Counted from the stretch's first letter, positions 44,355 through 52,946 are shown. The stretch is 64,000 nt of DNA from Firm-04 sp045591925 (GCA_045591925.1 JAZNTW010000017.1:1-64000), one strand, 5' to 3'. Notes: generated from the letters alone by a model not told the origin. Translations and numbers: made by a program.

Positions 44355-45189
44355 GGCAGGTTACATTTTCGGCTCTCTTGAATTGCTTAGAGAAATAGCT
44401 CTGGTCATTGAAACCGCAAAGGTTCGAAATCTCCTCGACGGATTTATCCGTGAAGCGGAGCAGACGCTTTGCGTAGTTGATGCGCAGCACGATAATATGC
44501 TGGAAAATCGTTTCGCCGTATGCGCGTTTGAATTCGCGCGTCAGGTAATACTTGCTGATATCGAAGCGCTGCGCCAGATCATCCAATCGGAGATCTGTCG
44601 TGAAATTCGCGTCAATATGCGCAAGGACGGTTTTCAGCTTTGTTTGCAGCGCAGAATCACTGTCCTCGGAGATGCTGTTGACAGTCAGCAGCATGGTCAG
44701 CAGATTGACCAGCAAGCCGGAGGTCAGCACCTCGGTATCGGCATAGGTTTCTGCGTTCAGGCGCATCAATTCCTGAAGCAATGAGATGAATTTCATCGTG
44801 GAGACCGGGTGGAATACGACCTGCTGCTGAATCAGGAACAGTTTATAGTATTCCTCCGATGTGCAGCCATTGAAATGCACCCAGAGCAGCTCCCAAGGAT
44901 TCGTCGGGTCGCTCTGATACGAATGCGCGGCACGGCAATCAATAAAGAAACAATCGCCGCCCTCTAATTGAAATTGCTGCCCGTCATAATTCAGGCTGCC
45001 CTTTCCGTCCAGCACAACAGCGAACAGAAACGACTGTAGATTTTGTCTTGCCGTGTGGTGATTTTCACCGGCTTTCAGATGTCCGCACTCCTGCACGTAG
45101 AAAAAGGTACGCCGCGCAACGGCACTCGGCGTTTTCATAATACGAGTGTCCAGTGGATTCGGGACGTGTTCGTTGAGATTTTGCGGCAT
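44326..45189 (-). CDS. AraC-family transcriptional regulator
   Basis: A 287-residue regulator with an N-terminal cupin-type sensor (about 30-150; FLFAVVLDGKGSLNYDGQQFQLEGGDCFFIDC, then HSYQSDPTNPWELLWVHFNG) and a C-terminal pair of helix-turn-helix motifs (LDDLAQRFDISKYYLTREFK; VEEISNLCGFNDQSYFSKQFK). Many relatives control sugar use. The C-terminus overlaps the dpaA remnant by 29 bases. GGAGG precedes the ATG. No adjacent transport or catabolic genes, so the target is unknown. Confidence 0.9.
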   Translation of the reverse strand: MPQNLNEHVPNPLDTRIMKTPSAVARRTFFYVQECGHLKAGENHHTARQNLQSFLFAVVLDGKGSLNYDGQQFQLEGGDCFFIDCRAAHSYQSDPTNPWELLWVHFNGCTSEEYYKLFLIQQQVVFHPVSTMKFISLLQELMRLNAETYADTEVLTSGLLVNLLTMLLTVNSISEDSDSALQTKLKTVLAHIDANFTTDLRLDDLAQRFDISKYYLTREFKRAYGETIFQHIIVLRINYAKRLLRFTDKSVEEISNLCGFNDQSYFSKQFKRAENVTCLAFRRRWRD

Positions 45190-45506
45190 AATATCCTCCT
45201 TTCGGTATTCAATCGTGAAAAACAGCTGTTTTATACTTATTCTTTACTATTATTATACCGTATTCTACAAAAACTTTCAAGATGCGAATTGAAAGAATAT
45301 TGCACCTCATTTTTGTGCAAATTGCAAAGAAATAATCTAATATGCCAAAAAAATGCAATAAAACATCACAAATTATCCACATCCGATTTCCATTTCCCGT
45401 TATGCTTTTATATGACAAAAATCCCCTTGCGGCAATCCGGAAAACCCGTTCGGCTTCGGGATGCTGCGCAAGGGGATTCTATATGAAAATATCAATCGTA
45501 TGCTGC
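45190..45506. other. 317-base gap between AraC gene and membrane-protein gene
   Basis: AT-rich sequence that should contain the AraC-gene promoter. No convincing -35/-10 pair was chosen because several AT-rich candidates exist. The right part holds a terminator at 45420-45478. No ORF of note. Confidence 0.5.
45420..45478 (-). terminator. Terminator of the 45.5-46.0 kb gene
   Basis: AATCCCCTTGCG (45420-45431) pairs with CGCAAGGGGATT (45467-45478), with inner pairing, followed on the minus strand by TTTTTG. Confidence 0.75.
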
Positions 45507-45992
45507 TCAATAGGCAGAGGGATTCGGTGCTGCAAAGGCATACCGCGTACCATTGGTGAGCGTGACGCCGATTGCGCCGCCGCCGGAACGGAATGACTTG
45601 AATTCCAGATAAACAGGGCAGACATACTGATTGCCCATTGTATCATTCAGCAGATAAGGCGGTCTGCCCTCGCTGCCGGAAACATTACTAATAGTAATCG
45701 GCGTGCAGAAATAGGCGCGGCGTTTGGCACAGGCATAAGCGGAATTGCTGCCGAGATATTTTGGATAACCGGTTACAAGCAAAACGATCAGTCCGATTAG
45801 TGCAACATACCAGAGAATGCCTGCCATCCTGCTGTATCTGGTGCCAAAGCCGTTGAACAGCGTCAGTCCCGGCAGACATAGCAATACAGAACCGCCAATG
45901 CAAATATACAGCATATTCATAAATTTTCCACGGGCTTCATCAAGGTATTGCAGCAGCTTCTGATGCTGCTGTTCGGTAATATTGACTTCCAT
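45507..45992 (-). CDS. Two-span membrane protein of unknown function
   Basis: A 161-residue protein. Residues 1-24 are soluble and Gln/Glu-rich (EQQHQKLLQYLDEAR), spans lie at about 25-45 and 57-77, and the C-terminal ~85 residues are soluble (CTPITISNVSGSEGRPPYLLND, ending in a Gly-rich VTLTNGTRYAF). It lies 30 bases downstream of hydE's stop, so it may share a transcript with it. No family recognised. A terminator follows. Confidence 0.72.
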   Translation of the reverse strand: MEVNITEQQHQKLLQYLDEARGKFMNMLYICIGGSVLLCLPGLTLFNGFGTRYSRMAGILWYVALIGLIVLLVTGYPKYLGSNSAYACAKRRAYFCTPITISNVSGSEGRPPYLLNDTMGNQYVCPVYLEFKSFRSGGGAIGVTLTNGTRYAFAAPNPSAY

Positions 45993-46021
45993 GCTATTTT
46001 CCTTTCTGTAATAGGCTTATG

Positions 46022-47071
46022 TTATGAACCTGAGGTCACAAGAGAATCGCCGACATCCGAAACGATGCGATAGCCGGCTGCTTCGATGCGCTCGGTCAGA
46101 CTGTGGAAGCTCTGTGTCGCTTCCTCTCCGACGCAGATTTTGTTTTCATAGAGGTCATAGAGCTTTCGGACTTCCGATGGGCTGAGATTCGGCATCATGA
46201 CATTGCTGCCGGCTTTCAGCGCAAGCTCTCGTCCCTGCGGATGCATCGAGCCAAAGGCTGTTGTTGCAGGAATGAGTGCCTTGGGGAACATGAGCCGCAG
46301 CAGTGCAATGATTTTCAGGCTGAAATGCAAATCACCGGACGGCTGATCGGCAAACGGTGTTTCCGAATGTGTGATATATGGTCCCACGCCGATCATTGCA
46401 GGCTGTAATGCTTGCAGATAACGAATATCTGCAAGCAGATTCTCCGGCGTTTGATGCGGTGAACCAATCATGAAGCCGCTTCCGACCTGATAGCCGATTG
46501 CCTGTAAATCATTCAGACAGCGTTTGCGGTTTTCAAGCGACATGGATTCCGGATGTAGGCTGCGGTAATGTTCTGGGGTGGCTGTTTCGTGGCGCAGCAG
46601 ATACCGCCGCGCACCGGCGTCATAATACCGCTGATAGCTTTCGCGCGATTTTTCACCGATGGAAAGCGTAATGCGGCAATCCGGATACTGCGCTGCGATT
46701 TTATGGAGCAGCTCGCAAATTTTGTCATCGGTAAAATACGGGTCCTCACCGCCTTGTAGGACAAAGGTGCGATAGCCGAGCGCATAGCCCTGCTTGCAGC
46801 AGTCGAGAATCTGCGCATCGGTCAGGCGGTAACGCTCCGCATTCGGATTGCCGGCACGGATGCCGCAGTAATAGCAATTATTTTTGCAGTAATTCGTAAA
46901 CTCGATAAGTCCGCGCAGATAGACGGCGTCGCCATACCATTTCCGGCGTTCGGCGTCTGCGGCGGCAAACAGTGCCGCTTCGTCCTGCTGCTCTGTCAGA
47001 AATGCGAGCAACTCCGAATCCGTCAGGTCATGCGTGGTTTTCAGTTTCTCAATCAGAGGCGACAGGCACAT
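46022..47071 (-). CDS. hydE: [FeFe]-hydrogenase maturation radical SAM protein HydE
   Basis: A 349-residue radical SAM enzyme that, with HydF and HydG, builds the H-cluster dithiolate bridge of [FeFe]-hydrogenase. The radical SAM cluster motif is CKNNCYYC (Cys62, Cys66, Cys69) in a TIM-barrel. Other HydE landmarks: LQGGEDPYFTD, LSIGEKSRESYQRYYDAGARRYLLRHET, HQTPENLLADI, and PATTAFGSMHPQGRELALKAGSNVMMPNLSP. HydF, HydG and hydrogenase genes are not in this window. It is preceded by a 166-residue unknown gene with three bases between, so the two are co-transcribed. Confidence 0.93.
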   Translation of the reverse strand: MCLSPLIEKLKTTHDLTDSELLAFLTEQQDEAALFAAADAERRKWYGDAVYLRGLIEFTNYCKNNCYYCGIRAGNPNAERYRLTDAQILDCCKQGYALGYRTFVLQGGEDPYFTDDKICELLHKIAAQYPDCRITLSIGEKSRESYQRYYDAGARRYLLRHETATPEHYRSLHPESMSLENRKRCLNDLQAIGYQVGSGFMIGSPHQTPENLLADIRYLQALQPAMIGVGPYITHSETPFADQPSGDLHFSLKIIALLRLMFPKALIPATTAFGSMHPQGRELALKAGSNVMMPNLSPSEVRKLYDLYENKICVGEEATQSFHSLTERIEAAGYRIVSDVGDSLVTSGS

Positions 47072-47074
47072 AGC

Positions 47075-47566
47075 TTATTCCACCCAGTAGCGGTCTTCTT
47101 CCGGAATGAGATGTGAAAAATCCGATTCATAGCCGTGCCATTCGGGTGGCAGAAAGCGCAGATATTCTTCATCGCCCGGAAACTGCGAATAGAATTCGGA
47201 TTTGTCAAAGTTTACAAACAGCGCAGGGATTCTTGCTCTTTTTTCCTCGTCCGATTTGGCGTGCAGGAATTCGTATGCAAGCTCGCCGGCAGAGGTTTCA
47301 TCGGCTTCGATTTTTTTCAGGAACTCTTTTGCGGTTCCGCGATCCAGAATGCGGATGCGAAAACGGCTGCTGCTGAATTCTCCGAACGAACCAACCTCTT
47401 TGACGAATTGGTATTCGGTTTTGCCGCGCTGCATATAACGGAAATAATAATCGTCATAGTAGCGGAGATAATCCAGCTTCCAAAGCGTCTTATCGGTGCA
47501 GAACCAGCGGAGCTTTTTCTTAAACATTACGATAACAATAATATTCTCAGCAAATATGGGCTGCAT
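47075..47566 (-). CDS. Protein of unknown function upstream of hydE
   Basis: A 163-residue soluble protein with many aromatic and charged residues (WKLDYLRYYDDYYFRYMQRG; RFRIRILDRGTAKEFLKKIE; EWHGYESDFSHLIPEEDRYWVE). No membrane segment or known motif. The chosen ATG at 47566 is nine bases after GAGG; an ATG three codons upstream is too near the site. It lies three bases before hydE. I do not recognise the family; a role beside hydE is only suggested by position. Confidence 0.7.
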   Translation of the reverse strand: MQPIFAENIIVIVMFKKKLRWFCTDKTLWKLDYLRYYDDYYFRYMQRGKTEYQFVKEVGSFGEFSSSRFRIRILDRGTAKEFLKKIEADETSAGELAYEFLHAKSDEEKRARIPALFVNFDKSEFYSQFPGDEEYLRFLPPEWHGYESDFSHLIPEEDRYWVE

Positions 47567-48126
47567 AGTTTTCATCCTCGTATAATATATTTTAAGGGTA
47601 ATTTAAAGAGAACCCTTATAAAACCTCTTGTTTATCACACAGAAATGTGAGACAATAAATCTGTACAGTCAGGGGGTGCTGTTCACGTCCTTGAAGCATG
47701 GCTTCCACAGAAAGAGTAGCACCTCTGCTTTACGGACAGATGCGAATGAGCTGGATAGCATTTAAGGCAACACCGCGCAAAGTCCGCCTTACGGCTTGGC
47801 GGCACATCTACTTGCATATTTTCCGCCATCTTGCACAGAAATTCCTTGCTGTGCGTCATTTCTATACAATCTGACTGCGTATCTGCACCACCAACTCTGT
47901 GCGGTATTGCCTTGACTATTTATAGCTGGTCTTTCTGTAAATACAATCGGTCAAGCTGTGTTCTTTATTATAGCATATTAACCGTGAAATTTCAACCCTC
48001 GCCGCGAAATGGCGATGTTTTCGGGTGATTTCAGCGGTCAGGTCTGCTGATTGGTCAACAACCGGTCAACTTTGATGTTCCTGAACGATGCAGGAAGATA
48101 GAATTATTGCAGCTTTTTGTATTCTG
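47567..48126. other. 560-base gap before the mobilizable element
   Basis: Contains a possible folded RNA segment (47675-47723: GGTGCT/AGCACC outer stem and GAAGC/GCTTC inner stem), the MITE-like repeat at 47764-47913, and the likely left end of the mobilizable element near 48040-48075, where ATTGGTCAAC and a near-copy CCGGTCAAC lie 11 bases apart. No ORF that looks real. Confidence 0.5.
47764..47913. repeat. MITE-like repeat, full copy
   Basis: A 150-base element with terminal inverted repeats AAGGCAACACCGCGCAAAGT and (inverted) AAGGCAATACCGCACAGAGT, matching at 17 of 20. The inner part is shared with 43100-43275. No coding capacity. It lies outside the mobilizable element. Confidence 0.85.
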
Positions 48127-49320
48127 TCAGTCAGCTTCACGCTTCGGCATTTTTGGCATTGCTTTCGTCACAGCCTCGCAGCAGTGCAGATCATTCCTTT
48201 TCAGCGCATGAGAATAAATCCGCAGGGTGACATCAGGTCTTGCATGGCCTGCTCGCTTGGCAGCGTCCGCAATGCTGATCCCTGCCTGAAGCTGAAGGCT
48301 AACCGATGTATGACGGAACATATGAGGATGGATTTTTTGCAGCCCGTGCTTCTTGGTAAAGCTGTTCAGAAACGCCCGCACAGTATCCGGATTGATACAT
48401 CCGCCGTACCGTTTTTCGGCGTAGAATAGGGCGTTTTCCTCGTTATTCCACTTGCTGCCGTAGCTTTCCGCCTTTTTGAGATAGTAGACACGATACTCGC
48501 GGAGCATATCCATAATGCCGTCATCAAGCGTCAGCCAGCGATCACCGGCATTCGTCTTGCAGCCGTCCTGGATACGGGAACCGGAATCGCTCTTCACAAA
48601 GTGCCGGCAGATGTGGATACGATTCATCTCAAAATCAATATTGTCCCATGTCAATGCACAGATTTCGCCAATCCGGCATCCGGTTGCAAGCATCAGGCTG
48701 AACAGCACCTGATACATATAGTGCTTGCTGTCGGCATAAAGCGCCGTGAAGAATGCATTGATTTCGTCTTCGCTGAGTGCCTGCACTTCTTTCGCATCTC
48801 GCTTCGGAGGCATCGCTGCACTTGCATAGTTGCGGGGAATGAGATTCTCCTTGAATGCCATTGCAAGCATCGAATGGATGAACAGATGATACTGATAGAC
48901 CGTCGCCTTTGACACGCCCGCATTGAGCATATCAGAATACGCCTTGTTGATTGCCGCAGGGGTAAGCTGTTTGAGCTGGATATGCCCGATGTACGGCGCG
49001 ACACGCTTTCGGCAGCCGGTGTAGCTGTAGATCGTCGAAGGCGACAGCCCTGCCTGCTCCTTCATGCCGATGGCATATTCGCAGTAGCTGTCAAAGGTGA
49101 TGTGCGAATCGCTGATCGTATGCTCCTCGATCTGCTTTTCAAAGATCGCGCCCTGCTTTTCCGCGTTCCTGCGGTTCCACGCTTCGGACTTGGACATATC
49201 ATATTTGATTGAAAGCGTCCGGAATACCTGCTTGTAAGTCTGCGTATCCCGATGATCGAATACCCTGATGCGATATGAGGTGATCTTCCCGTCCTTGTTT
49301 CTGCGTTCCTGAATATTCAT
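48127..49320 (-). CDS. int: Tyrosine integrase of the mobilizable element
   Basis: A 397-residue integrase of the phage type. N-terminal arm-binding-like domain (about 1-60: YRIRVFDHRDTQTYKQVFRT), SAM-like core-binding domain (about 80-165) and catalytic domain. Conserved residues are Arg in TGCRIGEICALTW, His and Arg in HMFRHTSVSLQLQAG, a later His (RAGHARPD) and Tyr in TLRIYSHAL. A consensus promoter lies upstream (49404-49432), so it is transcribed apart from the relaxase genes. The catalytic set is intact. It is unrelated at sequence level to the ICE integrase beyond the family. Confidence 0.93.
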   Translation of the reverse strand: MNIQERRNKDGKITSYRIRVFDHRDTQTYKQVFRTLSIKYDMSKSEAWNRRNAEKQGAIFEKQIEEHTISDSHITFDSYCEYAIGMKEQAGLSPSTIYSYTGCRKRVAPYIGHIQLKQLTPAAINKAYSDMLNAGVSKATVYQYHLFIHSMLAMAFKENLIPRNYASAAMPPKRDAKEVQALSEDEINAFFTALYADSKHYMYQVLFSLMLATGCRIGEICALTWDNIDFEMNRIHICRHFVKSDSGSRIQDGCKTNAGDRWLTLDDGIMDMLREYRVYYLKKAESYGSKWNNEENALFYAEKRYGGCINPDTVRAFLNSFTKKHGLQKIHPHMFRHTSVSLQLQAGISIADAAKRAGHARPDVTLRIYSHALKRNDLHCCEAVTKAMPKMPKREAD

Positions 49321-49403
49321 CTGACCGCCGCCTTTCTTGTCATAGCGGTTCTTACTGTCTTAAACATATAACCTCCGTTTCCGACAGCGAATATATCACC
49401 ATC

Positions 49404-49432
49404 ATTATAGCACTTTCACAATTTAAAGTCAA
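49404..49432 (-). promoter_or_regulatory. Promoter of the mobilizable-element integrase
   Basis: Minus strand TTGACT (49427-49432) and TATAAT (49404-49409), 17-base spacer, about 85 bases before the integrase start. Confidence 0.75.
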
Positions 49433-49472
49433 TAGTTTATTTCAGCCTTATGTAGCGCCGCGCGGAGCGACA

Positions 49473-50684
49473 TTAAAGCGACACATTCTTTTTTCTGCGC
49501 GACTTTTCGGCAGCCTGCCGCTTGCGTTCCTCCTCGATGAGTCTGGAGATATAGTCGCCTTGCGAGAATGTCCGGTAAGTCTGCACGATGTCGCTGTATA
49601 CATCAAAATGCTGCTTCGCTTTTTCATATTGATTTTGCAGTACGGAAAGCCGCTTTTCGGCATTGGATGACGACATATCAAGTTTTTCGATCTCGCCTGC
49701 AATCCGCCGACACTCAGCGCGGTACGCTTCTGCTTTGCCCTCGACTTCACCAATCGAACGGATGCCTTCGCAACTGATCACCACAAGCTGTGCTGCAAGC
49801 CTTTGAATATCTGTATGATTTCTGCCTTCCCGCTTCAGCGTGACGGTTTCACCAAGCACCAGACCGTAGGCTTTCTGTAAGTTGGTGAGTCGAACGCAAT
49901 TTTGCAGTTCACCGGTATGATACAGAATGCGAATATCCAGACAGTCGAGTGAATAGAGGTCACCGAGATTGTCAAGCCTGATCGCACGCTTCTGATTCGG
50001 GGCTTTCAGCATCAGATACCTGCCGTGCCGGACTGAGAAACCGTGCTCCTCCATGACTGCCAACAGTTCATCGAGATTCTTCACTTCCGGCACAAGACGG
50101 TCAAGCTCCTGCCGGATTCGCTCTTTCCATGATGTACCCCTGCCGCGGTTGTACCATTCCGCATAGCTTGTCGATTTTGAACGTCCGCTGTGTTCTATCG
50201 GCTGAATGCCAAAAGCCAGACACACGCGGTCGGAATATTCCCGCGCGTGATTACGCGAGTGCCAGTTGTCATAGAATCGCTTGCCCGTGATTGAGTAAGT
50301 ATTCAAAATAATGTGAGTGTGCAGATGATGCCTGTCTGTATGCGTCGCAATTACCGCCTGACATTCATCCCCGAATGTCTTTCGTACAAACGCTTTTGCA
50401 ATGCGGTGTGCCTGTTCCGGCGTAATGTTCTCGTCCGGCGAAAATGACTGGATATAATGAATGACCTTCACACGTCCTTTTCCTGTTTTGGGGAGAGGTT
50501 CATCAAAACTGCGTCCGCTGTATAACTCGTAAACCGCCTTCATGTTCAAATAAGCATCGGCAGCGTCGGTCATGCAGTTCAGCGAGGCGGTGTATAAAAG
50601 CTGTTCGGTCTTGTCAGGGTTCAGGATGTAAGCCAGGCTTTTTTGTACTGTAGTTCTGACAGGCACAGATTTAATAATCGGCAT
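49473..50684 (-). CDS. mobA: MOBP-type relaxase (MobA/VirD2-like)
   Basis: A 403-residue relaxase. The N-terminal domain (about 1-170) has the candidate nicking Tyr19 (KSLAYIL) and the metal-binding motif HTDRHHLHTH (His115, His122, His124) followed by IILN. After about 200 it is a helical DUF-like region (LDELLAVMEEHGFSVRHGRYLMLKA) and a coiled C-terminus (about 300-395). It acts with MobC at oriT. The start overlaps the end of mobC by 64 bases. The motif set looks complete. Confidence 0.92.
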   Translation of the reverse strand: MPIIKSVPVRTTVQKSLAYILNPDKTEQLLYTASLNCMTDAADAYLNMKAVYELYSGRSFDEPLPKTGKGRVKVIHYIQSFSPDENITPEQAHRIAKAFVRKTFGDECQAVIATHTDRHHLHTHIILNTYSITGKRFYDNWHSRNHAREYSDRVCLAFGIQPIEHSGRSKSTSYAEWYNRGRGTSWKERIRQELDRLVPEVKNLDELLAVMEEHGFSVRHGRYLMLKAPNQKRAIRLDNLGDLYSLDCLDIRILYHTGELQNCVRLTNLQKAYGLVLGETVTLKREGRNHTDIQRLAAQLVVISCEGIRSIGEVEGKAEAYRAECRRIAGEIEKLDMSSSNAEKRLSVLQNQYEKAKQHFDVYSDIVQTYRTFSQGDYISRLIEEERKRQAAEKSRRKKNVSL

Positions 50685-50971
50685 ATCTCGTTCAGTCCTC
50701 CTTTCAGGTTTTCGATATCCTCTGCATAAATGCTGTGTGTTTCATTTGCCTTGCGAGCGATCTGGTTTACATTATTAGAAATCGTACGCATCGCGTTGAC
50801 CAGCGGCATGATACCTGATACATCAATATGAATGGTCTGCCCGTGCAGCACCATACGCCGGATATACTCACTTGTTTTCAGATTCAGTTTTGCGGCATCG
50901 GCTTCAATGCGCGCCCATTCATCCAGTTCGAAAATGATCTCCTTGCGTTTGATCTGCTTTATTTTTCGCAT
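50621..50971 (-). CDS. mobC: MobC-like relaxosome accessory protein
   Basis: A 116-residue protein of the bacterial mobilization MobC family: an N-terminal ribbon-helix-helix-like part (EIIFELDEWARIEADAAKLNLKTSEYIRRMVLHG) and the family's LVNAMRTISNNVNQIARKAN helix. It binds oriT DNA and assists the relaxase. The overlap with the relaxase gene is typical. Candidate oriT repeats lie just upstream. Confidence 0.9.
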   Translation of the reverse strand: MRKIKQIKRKEIIFELDEWARIEADAAKLNLKTSEYIRRMVLHGQTIHIDVSGIMPLVNAMRTISNNVNQIARKANETHSIYAEDIENLKGGLNEICRLLNLCLSELQYKKAWLTS

Positions 50972-51027
50972 GATAATTCTCCTCTCCGCTGGTTTCGGTA
51001 GTCATTCCGATGCGATTGATTATCGCA

Positions 51028-51202
51028 GGGGTATGCGTTAAGGGGCGTTTTGCCACTTAACGCTGCGGTGAAGGGGTATGCCGGTTCCGCCGCCTGAAAG
51101 AACCGGAGTATACGGTTTCTTTCTCTGCTTGCTACACCAAGAAAAATCAAAAGAATACGGATACTCCGGATTTGCCCGTTTTCCTTCTGAATCGCATACC
51201 CC
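51028..51202. other. Candidate oriT of the mobilizable element
   Basis: Between mobC and the divergent methyltransferase gene lie GGGGTATGC at 51028-51036 and 51073-51081, its inverted copy GCATACCCC at 51194-51202, an eight-base stem GCGTTAAG/CTTAACGC (51035-51063) and a seven-base stem CCGGTTC/GAACCGG (51081-51106). Hairpins and repeats upstream of mobC are the usual oriT position for MOBP elements. The nick site is not determined. Confidence 0.5.
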
Positions 51203-51226
51203 AAGCATATTTGCAGCGATTTCAGT

Positions 51227-51255
51227 TTGACTTTTCCTTTCGCCCGTGCTATAAT
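51227..51255 (+). promoter_or_regulatory. Promoter of the methyltransferase gene
   Basis: TTGACT (51227-51232), 17-base spacer, TATAAT (51250-51255), 38 bases before the start codon. Confidence 0.8.
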
Positions 51256-51293
51256 TTTGATATAGAAATCTGACGATAAGGAGGACAGACTTC

Positions 51294-51890
51294 ATGTTTT
51301 GGGATAAAATCTCACCGCTGTACGATCTATTTGAGCAGGTTTACAATGGTAGGGTCTATCGTGGTACAGGCGAAAAGGTGGCTGAATTCATCGAGCCGAC
51401 CGACACGGTGCTGGAATGTGCCTGCGGAACCGGTGCGATCAGCATTTATATTGCCCGAAGGTGCCGGCGGCTGATCGCAACCGATTTCGCTGCGGGTATG
51501 CTGCGGCAGGCTGCTAGGAAATGCCGGAAATTTGAGAATGTCGTTTTCCGAAAGGCGGACATTACGGTGCTCAAATGCAAAGACAATCGTTTTGACAAGG
51601 TGGTTGCCGGGAATGTCATTCATCTGCTGCCGAATCCTGAACAGGCTCTGCATGAACTGGAGCGCGTTGTGAAACCGGGCGGCAGGATCATCATTCCGAC
51701 ATACATCAATATGTCGAAAGGAACCGGTACAGCCGCGGTCAAATTCATCACGCTGCTCGGCGCGGATTTCAAGCGGCAGTTTGATCTGGAATCGTACAAA
51801 CAATTCTTTGCGGATATGGGCTATGCGAATGTAGAGTACCATGTGGTTGACGGCAGAATGCCGTGCGCGATTGCGGTCATCACGAAATAG
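51294..51890 (+). CDS. Class I SAM-dependent methyltransferase
   Basis: A 198-residue Rossmann-fold methyltransferase of the UbiE/Methyltransf_11 type. Motif I is VLECACGTGAISI (about 39-51), motif II region ATDFAAGML, motif IV GNVIHLLPNPEQAL and post-motif RVVKPGGRIIIPT. Substrate unknown. The family includes small-molecule and lipid modifiers; no DNA or rRNA recognition domain is visible. It is the first of two plus-strand cargo genes in the mobilizable element, under its own promoter, with AAGGAGG before the ATG. Confidence 0.88.
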   Translation: MFWDKISPLYDLFEQVYNGRVYRGTGEKVAEFIEPTDTVLECACGTGAISIYIARRCRRLIATDFAAGMLRQAARKCRKFENVVFRKADITVLKCKDNRFDKVVAGNVIHLLPNPEQALHELERVVKPGGRIIIPTYINMSKGTGTAAVKFITLLGADFKRQFDLESYKQFFADMGYANVEYHVVDGRMPCAIAVITK

Positions 51891-51921
51891 GAAACAGCCC
51901 CAAATCACATGGAGGTGTCAT

Positions 51922-52257
51922 ATGAGCAGAAGCTATAAGCATAGAAAAGGTACGCTGGTTCATGTGAAAGAGCAAAACAGCAGATTCGGCAAACGACAGG
52001 CATCTGCGGCGGTGCGACGCGCTGTCGATGTCCCAGACGGCAGACAGTACAGAAAATATTATTGTTCGTGGGATATCAGTGATTATGCATGGACGGAAAA
52101 CAAATATACACGGGATGAATTCCGGCATCACTGGTTTGATACCGTTCACCGCATTTCAGACAGACATGGATTTGATGATTTTGAATATTACAGAAGCAAG
52201 TTTCGTAACTGGAAGGAAGCCTATCGATTCTATGTCAAGCATTATAAAACAAAGTAA
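51922..52257 (+). CDS. Small basic protein of unknown function
   Basis: A 111-residue protein rich in Lys, Arg, His, Tyr and Trp (SRSYKHRKGTLVHVKEQNSR; YYCSWDISDYAWTENKYTRDEFRHHW; YYRSKFRNWKEAYRFYVKHYK). No membrane segment. RBS GGAGGTG. It follows the methyltransferase by 31 bases and is likely co-transcribed. No family recognised; the composition suggests nucleic-acid contact, which is only a guess. Confidence 0.7.
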   Translation: MSRSYKHRKGTLVHVKEQNSRFGKRQASAAVRRAVDVPDGRQYRKYYCSWDISDYAWTENKYTRDEFRHHWFDTVHRISDRHGFDDFEYYRSKFRNWKEAYRFYVKHYKTK

Positions 52258-52322
52258 TCATGTCCCACATCTTCTATGCAAAGAAATGTTATTATGAAGC
52301 ATCTGCTGCGGCAGGTGCTTTG

Positions 52323-52598
52323 TTATTTCTCACCTCCGAGATAGTCGAGCAGCGACTGTTTGCTGATAAGGATTTTGCCGCGCTCGCCCTCGCCGGTACG
52401 AATGTAGCGGATACGCCCCTGCGCGACCAGTTTGCGGACGGTATGCTCGGAAATGCCCTTGATCGCTTTAGTGCATTCCTTGATCGTGAGCATTTCCATC
52501 GGTGGTGTCTTTGCCGGCTTCTCGGCAGGCTCGTCATCGACGAGCTCGGTCAGAAGATCGAGGATGCGGTCGATGACCTCTTGCTGGTTTCGTTTCAT
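52323..52598 (-). CDS. xis: Excisionase-like helix-turn-helix protein
   Basis: A 91-residue protein of the DNA-binding excisionase family: EMLTIKECTKAIKGISEHTVRKLVAQGRIRYIRTG followed by ILISKQSLLDYL, the MerR-like HTH with wing. An acidic leader (DELVDDEPAEKPAK) precedes it. GGGAGG lies before the ATG. It probably directs excision of the mobilizable element, although regulators share the fold. Confidence 0.85.
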   Translation of the reverse strand: MKRNQQEVIDRILDLLTELVDDEPAEKPAKTPPMEMLTIKECTKAIKGISEHTVRKLVAQGRIRYIRTGEGERGKILISKQSLLDYLGGEK

Positions 52599-52946
52599 TT
52601 TGGTTACCTCCCTGATTTTGGATTGATTTGAGAGAACTGCCTCTCATACAGCCCTACAGAAATGCGCAAAAATAATAGTCTGTTCCTGAAACTTTGTCTG
52701 ACTGCACAAAACAGCCGGCAACATTCTGTGCATTGTGCTTTCGTTTCGGGGTTTGCAGAGCTTTGCGGCGGCTCACACTTATATCCTCAAAACTTGGCTG
52801 ATTTTTTCACTTTGAGGAAAAGATTGTAGGTCTGCACAAACAGCACACAGAATAACCTAACCAATTCCGGTAATCTGTTGACAAGCGAATGAAATCAGAT
52901 TATAATGAAGGTAATTATAAAACATAGCGAAATGAGGGATGCTTCA
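52599..52946. other. 348-base gap upstream of the two-gene kinase unit
   Basis: Contains the promoter at 52878-52906 for the downstream genes and several short homopolymer-rich stretches. No ORF or strong hairpin was identified. It may also hold the right attachment region of the mobilizable-element core. Confidence 0.4.
52878..52906 (+). promoter_or_regulatory. Promoter of the kinase-STAND unit
   Basis: TTGACA (52878-52883), 17-base spacer, TATAAT (52901-52906). An ATG at 52905 overlaps the -10 box and so cannot be the start; this supports the start at 52947. Confidence 0.85.

Larger units (their letters stand above)
48040..52600. mobile_element. Integrative mobilizable element (core)
   Basis: A tyrosine integrase, MOBP-type relaxase, MobC, candidate oriT and an excisionase-like gene lie together without secretion-channel genes, which defines a mobilizable element dependent on a helper. 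The left end is placed just past the integrase. The right end is unknown: the excisionase-like gene ends the recognisable core, but ATTGGTCAAC recurs near 63125, so cargo up to there could belong to it. Confidence 0.5.

Noticed and set aside
47660..47740. SRP RNA or other known structured RNA
   Set aside because: The conserved GGAA/GGAGCAG-type apical core of SRP RNA is absent and no riboswitch consensus fits.
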